64,000 bases of DNA from NCBI GenBank assembly GCA_964392085.1, contig CAYMOV010000001.1, forward strand, positions 62,001 to 126,000. Direction: 5' to 3'. Both the position numbers and the translations under genes were made by a program. The stretch is from CAYMOV01 sp964392085. Its GTDB lineage: Bacteria; Oederibacteriota; Muellerivitia; Muellerivitales; Muellerivitaceae. Below the pieces are notes generated by a model. That model had not been told where the DNA came from, did not search any database, and saw nothing but the letters and a program-made list of their open reading frames with translations. This document shows positions 25,521 through 31,514 of the stretch, in pieces (the first letter of the stretch is position 1; each line of letters starts with the position of its first letter).

Positions 25521-27095
25521 ATGGAACCGGGATGGGTCAAGGTCAAGCGGGCGTTGTTGAGCGTGTCGGACAAGGCGGGCCTGATCGAGTTCGCGAAGGC
25601 CCTTTCGGCCCAGGGCGTGGAGCTCATTTCCACCGGGGGCACCTGCAAGGCCCTCCGGGACGCCGGGCTCGCCGTGAAGGACATCTCCGAGGTCACGGGG
25701 TTCCCCGAGATGCTCGACGGACGCGTGAAGACACTCCATCCCGTGGTCCATGGCGGCCTCTTGGCGGTCCGGGACAACCCCGAGCACATGGCCACGATCG
25801 AGAAGCACGGCATCCGGCCCATCGACCTGGTCTGCATCAACCTCTATCCCTTCGAGGCGACGGTGTCCAAACCGGGAGTCCAACTCCACGAGGCCATCGA
25901 GAACATCGACATCGGCGGCCCCTCCATGATCCGGTCCGCCTCCAAGAACTACCGGTCGGTGACCGTGGTGACCTCGCCCGCGCGCTACGCCCAAGTGCTG
26001 GAGGAGATGAAGGGGCATGACGGCGCCACCAGCCTGGAACTCCGCCAGGAACTCTGCGTGGAGGCCTTCGGCCACACGGCCCGGTACGATTCCATGATCT
26101 CCAACTGGATGCACCCGCGCCTGTCGAAGAAGGAATGGCCCGAGTCGGTCACCTTCTCCGGCCTCAAGGTCCAGGAGATGCGGTACGGGGAGAACCCCCA
26201 CCAGAAGGCCGCCTTTTACCGCGAGCGGTCCACGGCCCAGGTCTGCCTGGCCGACGCGAAACAGCTCCAAGGCAAGGAGCTTTCCTACAACAACATCATG
26301 GACGCAGACGCCTCGGTGGTCCTGGTGAAGGAATTCGACGAGCCGGCCGCCGTCATCGTCAAGCACACCAACCCCTGCGGAACCGCCCTGGGGTCCGACA
26401 TCCGGGACGCCTTCGTGAAGGCCCATGAGGCCGACCCCCAGTCGGCTTTCGGTGGCATCGTGGCCCTCAACCGGCCCGTCGACGAGGCCCTGGCCAAGGT
26501 CATCCTGGAGAAACTCAGCTTCTTCGAGATCCTGATCGCGCCTTCCTACGACGCGGCAGCGCTCAAGCTCTTCGAGTCCCGCAAGAACCTCCGGGTCATG
26601 TCCCTGGAGGGATTGGGGACGAAACACGAAACCATGTTGGGCTGGTCCGTCCGGCGGGTGGAGGGCGGGTTCCTGGTCCAGGAATTCGACCAGAAACCCG
26701 ACGACTCCGCGTCCTGGAAGACCGTCACCGGGAAGCAGCCGGAAGCCCGCCTGGCACGAGACATGGCCTTCGGCTGGAAGCTGGTGAAGCACGTGAAATC
26801 CAACGCCATCGTCTTGGTCAAGGACGGCGTCTCCATCGGCGTGGGGGCCGGCCAGATGAACCGGGTGGGGTCCCTGGCCATCGCCATCCAACAGGCGGGG
26901 GACAAGGCGAAGGGTTCCGTCATGGCCTCCGACGCCCTCCTGCCCTTCCGGGACAGCGTGGACGCCTGCGCCAAGGCCGGCATCGCCGCCATCATCCAGA
27001 CCGGCGGGTCCGTCAGGGACGCCGAGACGATCGCGGCCGCCAACGAGCACGGGTTGCCGATGATCTTCACCGCGGCGCGTCACTTCAAGCACTAA
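25521..27095 (+). CDS. purH: Bifunctional AICAR transformylase/IMP cyclohydrolase
   Basis: Last two steps to IMP in one 524-aa protein. The N-terminal MGS-like cyclohydrolase domain begins KRALLSVSDKAGLIEFAK and includes DGRVKTLHP. The transformylase domain contains the catalytic pair in IVKHTNPCGTA and ends with the GGSVRD and FTAARHFKH segments. ATG 25521 follows GGAGGG at 25511-25516. Confidence 0.97.
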   Translation: MEPGWVKVKRALLSVSDKAGLIEFAKALSAQGVELISTGGTCKALRDAGLAVKDISEVTGFPEMLDGRVKTLHPVVHGGLLAVRDNPEHMATIEKHGIRPIDLVCINLYPFEATVSKPGVQLHEAIENIDIGGPSMIRSASKNYRSVTVVTSPARYAQVLEEMKGHDGATSLELRQELCVEAFGHTARYDSMISNWMHPRLSKKEWPESVTFSGLKVQEMRYGENPHQKAAFYRERSTAQVCLADAKQLQGKELSYNNIMDADASVVLVKEFDEPAAVIVKHTNPCGTALGSDIRDAFVKAHEADPQSAFGGIVALNRPVDEALAKVILEKLSFFEILIAPSYDAAALKLFESRKNLRVMSLEGLGTKHETMLGWSVRRVEGGFLVQEFDQKPDDSASWKTVTGKQPEARLARDMAFGWKLVKHVKSNAIVLVKDGVSIGVGAGQMNRVGSLAIAIQQAGDKAKGSVMASDALLPFRDSVDACAKAGIAAIIQTGGSVRDAETIAAANEHGLPMIFTAARHFKH

Positions 27096-27107
27096 TTAAG
27101 ACTGCCG

Positions 27108-27135
27108 TTGGCCGTTAGCCGCTAGCCGTTGGCCA
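27108..27135. repeat. GCCGTTGGCC/GCCGTTAGCC word cluster (copy 1)
   Basis: Four tandem imperfect copies of a 10-bp word, GCCGTTGGCC, GTTAGCC, GCTAGCC and GTTGGCC, just after purH. A near-identical cluster lies at 38417-38453 after fabH. The words are partly self-complementary (GGCC, GCTAGC). Confidence 0.55.
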
Positions 27136-27213
27136 AGACGGAAAGTACTTAAAACCAAGTTCTGGTCTTCCTTGTTGTCCCTGGGTTAAAAAATGTTTTA
27201 GGACGTCGTGACG

Positions 27214-28488
27214 ATGAACATCCTGGTGGTGGGGAGCGGGGGACGGGAACACGCCATCTGCCTGGCGCTGGCCAAGTCCCCCCGGAAACCTAAACTCTTC
27301 TGCGCCCCGGGCAACGCGGGGATCGAGGGGATCGCCGAGCTGGTCCCCATCGGCGCCGAGGACGTCCCGAAGCTCTTCGCCTGGGTCCGGGACCATCAAC
27401 CCGACCTGGTGGTGGTGGGTCCCGAGGTTCCCCTCGCACTCGGCCTCACCGATGAGATGGAAGCCCTCGGCGTCCTGGTTTTCGGGCCCTCCAAAGCCGC
27501 GGCCCAGGTCGAGTCCAGCAAGGACTTCACCAAACAACTCCTGTTCGACAACCACATCCCGACCGCGCGATCCAAGACCTTCACCGACGAGTCCAAAGCC
27601 CTCGAATATTTGAAAACCCACGGGGCCCCGGTGGTGGTGAAGGCCGACGGCTTGGCCGCCGGGAAGGGCGTGACGGTCTGCCTTAAGTTGGAGGAAGCCC
27701 TCCAAGCCGTCCGAGAGGCCATGACCGGAAAGGTGTTCGGGGAGGCGGGAAACCGCGTGGTGATCGAGGACTTCCTCGAAGGTGAGGAGGCCTCCTTATT
27801 GGCGTTCGTGGACGGTCGGACTCTGGTGCCCATGGTGAGCGCCCAAGACCATAAACGCGCCTTGGAGGGCGACCTGGGGCCCAATACGGGGGGCATGGGG
27901 GCCTACTCGCCCGCCCCGGTGGTCACCCCGGCGATGGAACAGGTCATCCTCGACAAGATCCTCAAGCCCACCCTGGAAGGCCTCCGGAAGAAGGGGATCC
28001 CCTATAAGGGGGTTTTGTACGCCGGCCTCATGATCACGAAGGACGGCCCCCAGGTCATCGAATACAACTGCCGGTTCGGCGACCCCGAGACCCAGGTGAT
28101 CCTGCCGAGGCTCAAGACCGACCTCGTGGAGGTCTTCCTTGCCTGCGCCAAAGGAAAGTTGGCGGACCTGAAAATCGAGTGGGATCCCCGGCCCTCGGCC
28201 ACCGTGGTCATGGCCTCCCAGGGCTATCCCGGTTCCTATGTCAAGGGCAAGGTCCTCTCCGGCCTGGAGGCGGCCTCCCGGTTGGACGACACCTATGTCT
28301 ACCACTCCGGGACCGTCCGGAAGGACGGTCAAACCGTCACATCGGGGGGACGGGTCTTGAGCGTGACGGGGGTCGGGAAGGACATCCGGCAGGCCCTGGA
28401 ACGGGCCTACGCGGGGGTCTCCCTGATTTCATTCGAGGGGTCCCATCACCGCCGGGATATCGGTTGGCGCGCCTTGGCCCGGGGCTGA
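27214..28488 (+). CDS. purD: Phosphoribosylamine-glycine ligase
   Basis: ATP-grasp ligase making GAR; about 424 aa. The N-domain starts NILVVGSGGREHAICLALA. KADGLAAGKGV and NTGGMGAYSPAP are diagnostic, and YNCRFGDPETQ supplies metal-binding residues. ATG 27214 starts at the conserved N-terminus; a GTG two codons earlier (27208), with AGGA 4 nt before it, is equally possible. It closes the purine cluster. Confidence 0.96.
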   Translation: MNILVVGSGGREHAICLALAKSPRKPKLFCAPGNAGIEGIAELVPIGAEDVPKLFAWVRDHQPDLVVVGPEVPLALGLTDEMEALGVLVFGPSKAAAQVESSKDFTKQLLFDNHIPTARSKTFTDESKALEYLKTHGAPVVVKADGLAAGKGVTVCLKLEEALQAVREAMTGKVFGEAGNRVVIEDFLEGEEASLLAFVDGRTLVPMVSAQDHKRALEGDLGPNTGGMGAYSPAPVVTPAMEQVILDKILKPTLEGLRKKGIPYKGVLYAGLMITKDGPQVIEYNCRFGDPETQVILPRLKTDLVEVFLACAKGKLADLKIEWDPRPSATVVMASQGYPGSYVKGKVLSGLEAASRLDDTYVYHSGTVRKDGQTVTSGGRVLSVTGVGKDIRQALERAYAGVSLISFEGSHHRRDIGWRALARG

Positions 28489-28720
28489 AAAGAACCGCTT
28501 CCAAGTTTGGAACAAAACCCCGGTTGGATCGTCCATTCAGGTGGAAATCCGTGACGGAACCCCTTGGAATCCGCCGTTGAAATACCGAAAATAGGATAAA
28601 ATCAGCTTCAGCGCGCCAAAAGACGAGTCTTCCCCCGGGCCTCCAGGGCCTTGGGACTGAATTGGAAGGGACCCGACCCAACGGGGAAGGCCCCTTTCGG
28701 AAACCATCGGCGGAAAAGCC

Positions 28721-29371
28721 ATGACCTTAGACACCCAAGCGTTCGCCAATACCCAGGCCCACCTGGAGGAGGTGGCGGCCACCCTGAAGCGCGGCGGCAT
28801 CGCCATCCTTCCCACCGATACGGTGTATGACTTGGGCTGTTCCATCAAGCACCCCGAGACGATCCAGCGGATCTTCCGCATGAAGGAAAGGCCCACCGAC
28901 CAGTCCCTCCCGATGCTGGTGTCCCGGCCCGAAGTGGCCATGGAAATCGCCGATTTCCGCGACCAGGACCTGGACACCCTCAAGAAGATCTGGCCGGGCC
29001 CCTGGACCCTGATCACCAAATCCCGCGTGGCCCTCGCGCCCGGCCTCAAGAGCCCCTTGGACGGCACGGTCGCCCTCCGTTGTCCCGACCATGGGTTGGC
29101 CCTCGAGATCCTCCGGAAGTCCGGGGATACCCTCGCGGTCTCAAGCGCCAATTTCTCGGGGTCCGTCAGCCCGATCCGTTTCGACGAGATCCCCGACGAC
29201 CTCCTGGCGAAGGTGGACAACGCCATCGACGCGGGTCCCTGCCCCTTGGGCGGGGAGACCGCCATCGCGAGGATCGAAGGCAAAAGGGTCCGGATCATCC
29301 GGTCCGGCTGCGTCTCGAAGGAAGAAGTTGCCCGGGTCGAAGCCCTCTTGGTCCAGATGATCCAAGCCTGA
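28721..29371 (+). CDS. ywlC: Threonylcarbamoyl-AMP synthase (Sua5/YciO/YrdC/YwlC family)
   Basis: Makes threonylcarbamoyl-AMP for the t6A37 modification of ANN-decoding tRNAs. The 216-aa YrdC domain shows GGIAILPTDTVYDLGCSI, KERPTDQSLPMLVS, GPWTLITK and SSANFSGS. It has no C-terminal Sua5 extension, so it is TsaC-like in length. The 232-nt gap upstream contains TTGAAA and TAAAAT but with poor spacing (14 nt), so its promoter is unresolved. Together with the next two genes it reproduces the Bacillus ywlC-ywlE-ywlF order. Confidence 0.9.
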   Translation: MTLDTQAFANTQAHLEEVAATLKRGGIAILPTDTVYDLGCSIKHPETIQRIFRMKERPTDQSLPMLVSRPEVAMEIADFRDQDLDTLKKIWPGPWTLITKSRVALAPGLKSPLDGTVALRCPDHGLALEILRKSGDTLAVSSANFSGSVSPIRFDEIPDDLLAKVDNAIDAGPCPLGGETAIARIEGKRVRIIRSGCVSKEEVARVEALLVQMIQA

Positions 29372-29449
29372 CAGGGACGGCCCAAGGCCGGATCGCCTGT
29401 TCCCGTCCCGAAGGGGACGGACCGCGCTAAGTTCCATCCGGAGGTTTGA

Positions 29450-29902
29450 TTGGGGAAGAAGGTCGTTTTCGTCTGCACGGGCAACACCTGCAGGAGCCCC
29501 ATGGCGGCCGCTCTCCTTCAAAACGCCGCGGCGAAGGCCGGCTCGGACCTGCAAGTCCAATCCGCGGGGTTGGCGGCCTTTCCCGGGGTGCCTTACAGCC
29601 CGGAGGCCGTCGAGGCCCTGAAGGAACGGGGGATCGACCTGTCCGGCGGGACCAGCCAGCCCCTTTCCAAAACCCTCGTGATGGAATCGGACCTGCTGCT
29701 GACCATGACCGCCCAACACCGGGACGCCATCCTCCGCAAGATCCCGGCCTTGGAAGGCAAGGTGTTCCAGGTCGGCGATTACGCCGGGTCCAACCCGGGG
29801 GACATCGAGGATCCCGTGGGACAGACCTTGGAGGCCTATCGTCAGGTGCGGGACCGCCTGGAGGCCTTGATGGAAGCCGTGATCGCCCGATTGAAAGCCT
29901 GA
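29450..29902 (+). CDS. ywlE: Low-molecular-weight phosphatase, YwlE-like (predicted protein-arginine phosphatase)
   Basis: This 150-aa LMW-PTP fold protein has the P-loop VFVCTGNTCRSPMA: nucleophile Cys9, Thr13 and Arg15, with the general acid Asp121 in EDPVG. In the Bacillus enzyme the P-loop Thr at this position favours phospho-arginine over phospho-tyrosine, and the ywlC-ywlE-rpiB context is the same. No McsB-type arginine kinase is visible in the window. TTG 29450 is set by GGAGG at 29440-29444. A tyrosine phosphatase or arsenate reductase role is the alternative. Confidence 0.85.
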   Translation: MGKKVVFVCTGNTCRSPMAAALLQNAAAKAGSDLQVQSAGLAAFPGVPYSPEAVEALKERGIDLSGGTSQPLSKTLVMESDLLLTMTAQHRDAILRKIPALEGKVFQVGDYAGSNPGDIEDPVGQTLEAYRQVRDRLEALMEAVIARLKA

Positions 29903-29935
29903 ATCGCGTAAATCCAACCCGAAGGACTTGAAAAG

Positions 29936-30388
29936 ATGAAAATCGCCGTTGGATCCGATCACGCGGCCTTCGGGCTCAAGCAGAAGATCGTGGACCGGTT
30001 GAAAAACCAGGGATACCAGGTCGAGGACTTCGGCACCCATACGGCTGAATCCTGCGATTATCCCCCGATCGCCGCGGCCGTCGGCCGGGCGGTGGCCGGT
30101 CACCAAGCGGACCGTGGAGTCCTCCTTTGCGGCACCGGCATCGGCATGTCCATCGCGGCCAACAAAATCCCCGGTGTCCGTGCGGCCCTGGTCTACAGCG
30201 TGAGGACCGCCGAGGGCACCCGGGACCATAACGACACGAACGTCCTGGTGCTGGCCGGACGGGAGTTCCCGGATGATGAAAACCTGAAGATGCTGGACGC
30301 TTGGATGAAGACGCCCTTTTCGGGCGATGAACGGCATCTCCGGAGGCTGGCGCAGATCACGGCCCTGGAGACGGGAGGCGCCTCATGA
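29936..30388 (+). CDS. rpiB: Ribose-5-phosphate isomerase B
   Basis: Interconverts ribose 5-phosphate and ribulose 5-phosphate, feeding PRPP for the purine cluster upstream. The 150-aa sequence has the RpiB/LacAB hallmarks SDHAAFGLK, YPPIAAAVG, the catalytic Cys in GVLLCGTGIGMSIAANK and HNDTNVLVLAGR. The stop overlaps the following lipoprotein gene start (ATGA). Confidence 0.96.
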   Translation: MKIAVGSDHAAFGLKQKIVDRLKNQGYQVEDFGTHTAESCDYPPIAAAVGRAVAGHQADRGVLLCGTGIGMSIAANKIPGVRAALVYSVRTAEGTRDHNDTNVLVLAGREFPDDENLKMLDAWMKTPFSGDERHLRRLAQITALETGGAS

Positions 30389-30786
30389 AAATCCGATCCG
30401 CGATCGCCTGGGTGGCCGTGACGGCCGTCCTGTTCGGTTGTTCCTTGTCCCCCCAACAAAAGGAAGCCCGCGCCAAAACCCTCAAACTGGCCATGGACCA
30501 GTTCATCGGTGGGGTCGTGGCGGGTAATTTCGCTTCGGCCTACCACCAAACCACGGGTTTCGATAACGCCACCGCCTTCACGGCCCATTTGAAGCAACCA
30601 TGGGATGAACGGACGACATTGGCCACGGGAACCGTCTCCTCCATGGCTTGGGCCGGGGACGACGCGGCCCGGGTGAAGGTGATCTGGACCTTCGTGTCGG
30701 GAGCCCAACAAAGCCATTCCGCCGAGACCATGATTTGGGTTTGGAAGGGCGGGAAGTGGCTTTATAAGGGCCGATCGCTTCAATAA
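30385..30786 (+). CDS. Small putative lipoprotein of unknown function
   Basis: A 133-aa protein with a lipoprotein signal (AVTAVLFGC, Cys near residue 19). The mature part is about 110 residues with alternating hydrophobic strands (WTFVSGAQQSHSAETMIWVW). The size and pattern recall NTF2-like or DUF4878-type lipoproteins, but I do not recognise a family firmly. It overlaps the rpiB stop by 4 nt, and no further gene follows before convergent rpmB. Confidence 0.65.
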   Translation: MKIRSAIAWVAVTAVLFGCSLSPQQKEARAKTLKLAMDQFIGGVVAGNFASAYHQTTGFDNATAFTAHLKQPWDERTTLATGTVSSMAWAGDDAARVKVIWTFVSGAQQSHSAETMIWVWKGGKWLYKGRSLQ

Positions 30787-30789
30787 AAT

Positions 30790-30930
30790 CCGGAATCACA
30801 GACCCTCACAGATGCACAATGATCCAACGGATTGATTTTCCTAAATTGGTTTTATCCATATGAACCTGTCCCGCCTTTATTCCATGATAGGGAGCGCGGG
30901 ATGGGTGCATCTGTGGTTTCAATCGCCGAG
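30790..30930. repeat. Dispersed repeat, copy 1, left of rpmB-recG (word CACAGATGCAC)
   Basis: The outer words CTCACAGATGCACAATGATC (left) and GGGTGCATCTGTGGTTTCAA (right) are inverted copies. The segment 30892-30925 matches the complement of 33909-33942 with 3 mismatches in 34. A second block (about 30861-30890) matches the complement of about 33982-34010. It is therefore one of two opposite-orientation copies bracketing rpmB and recG. Confidence 0.7.
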
Positions 30931-30949
30931 GGCGCTGTTTCCCCAAATA

Positions 30950-30983
30950 AAAAAGCCCCCCACGTTTCCGTGAGGGGCTTTTT
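30950..30983. terminator. Bidirectional terminator, 3' of rpmB
   Basis: AAAAAGCCCC pairs with GGGGCTTTTT around an inner CACG-TTTC-CGTG hairpin. T tracts are present for either direction. It ends rpmB transcription (minus strand, stop at 30995) and can also stop rightward transcripts from the rpiB operon. Confidence 0.88.
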
Positions 30984-30994
30984 GTTTAAACCGA

Positions 30995-31267
30995 TTATGC
31001 CGTGGCGGCGGCGGCGGCCGGCTTGGTCTTCTTGACCGACATGCGCTTGGTGACCTTGCCGGAGCGCAGGCAACGGGTGCAGACCAACAAGCGGACCGGT
31101 TTGCCGTCCACCATGGCCTTGATGGGCCGAAGGTTGGCCATCTGGCGGCGGTGGTTGATGCCGGTGGTGTGGAGACCGATCCCGCCCTGTTTCTTCGGTT
31201 TCCCGTGGCGGATGATCCTGCGGGCCATGATGGGCCCCTTGGCACAGACGTCGCAGACTTGAGCCAT
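30995..31267 (-). CDS. rpmB: 50S ribosomal protein L28
   Basis: A 90-aa ribosomal protein whose core (VCDVCAKGPIMARRI, GLHTTGINHRRQMANLRPI) is L28. Two CxxC pairs (CDVC and CTRC) form the zinc-binding C+ variant. The C-terminal tail is Lys/Ala-rich. The start ATG (31265-31267) is preceded on the minus strand by GAGGAG. Longer in-frame extensions upstream would run through the promoter and are rejected. It is a monocistronic unit, divergent from recG. Confidence 0.97.
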   Translation of the reverse strand: MAQVCDVCAKGPIMARRIIRHGKPKKQGGIGLHTTGINHRRQMANLRPIKAMVDGKPVRLLVCTRCLRSGKVTKRMSVKKTKPAAAAATA

Positions 31268-31289
31268 GACGAAACTCCTCTTGCGTTGA

Positions 31290-31305
31290 CCGAGCCTAGG
31301 CTCGG
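31290..31305. promoter_or_regulatory. 16-bp perfect palindrome in the rpmB 5' leader
   Basis: CCGAGCCTAGGCTCGG reads identically on both strands and lies just downstream of the predicted rpmB transcription start (near 31307), upstream of its ribosome binding site. It could be a dimeric-repressor operator or, in RNA, a dimerising or tight 5' stem. Confidence 0.5.
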
Positions 31306-31313
31306 AAGGCGGA

Positions 31314-31341
31314 ATTATAGGCCCTACGGCCCAAAAAACAA
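31314..31341 (-). promoter_or_regulatory. Sigma70-type promoter of rpmB
   Basis: On the minus strand TTGTTT (31336-31341), a 16-bp spacer, then consensus TATAAT (31314-31319). Expected start near 31307. Confidence 0.72.
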
Positions 31342-31355
31342 ATGTTTTTTGGGCC
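31328..31355. promoter_or_regulatory. 28-bp dyad overlapping the rpmB -35 region
   Basis: GGCCCAAAAAACA (31328-31340) and TGTTTTTTGGGCC (31343-31355) form a perfect 13-bp inverted repeat with a 2-nt centre. It covers the rpmB -35 box. An operator is the simplest reading; a terminator is less likely because no gene ends here. Confidence 0.5.
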
Positions 31356-31500
31356 CTGGACCCGGCCCCCGGGGGCTTCCAGCTCGGCTTCGGGGGTAAA
31401 GTCGGCAAGGGACGGGCTTTTGGGCCATCCCAAGGCCGCCATAAGTCCTCGGCCTTGTCCACCGCCTGGTCCCGACTGAAGCCTAACCCAAGAAGGCTGT

Positions 31501-31506
31501 TAAAAT
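31501..31506 (+). promoter_or_regulatory. -10 box of recG, leaderless geometry
   Basis: TAAAAT ends 8 nt before the recG ATG (31515). The intervening bases contain no ribosome binding site. The -35 region is weak. Confidence 0.55.
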
Positions 31507-31514
31507 AGGCGCCC

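Noticed and set aside
25491..27092. 533-codon minus-strand open frame opposite purH
   Set aside because: Exact antisense shadow of purH without a ribosome binding site or protein motif.
28530..28560. GGTGGAAATCCGTGACGG resembling part of a cobalamin riboswitch box
   Set aside because: The surrounding consensus (B12 box, GCCACTGT-type segment and stems) is missing, and the downstream gene ywlC is not a B12-regulated type.
28577..28602. TTGAAA and TAAAAT as a promoter for ywlC
   Set aside because: The spacer is only 14 bp; no alternative pairing with 16-18 bp was found, so it is not listed as a promoter.
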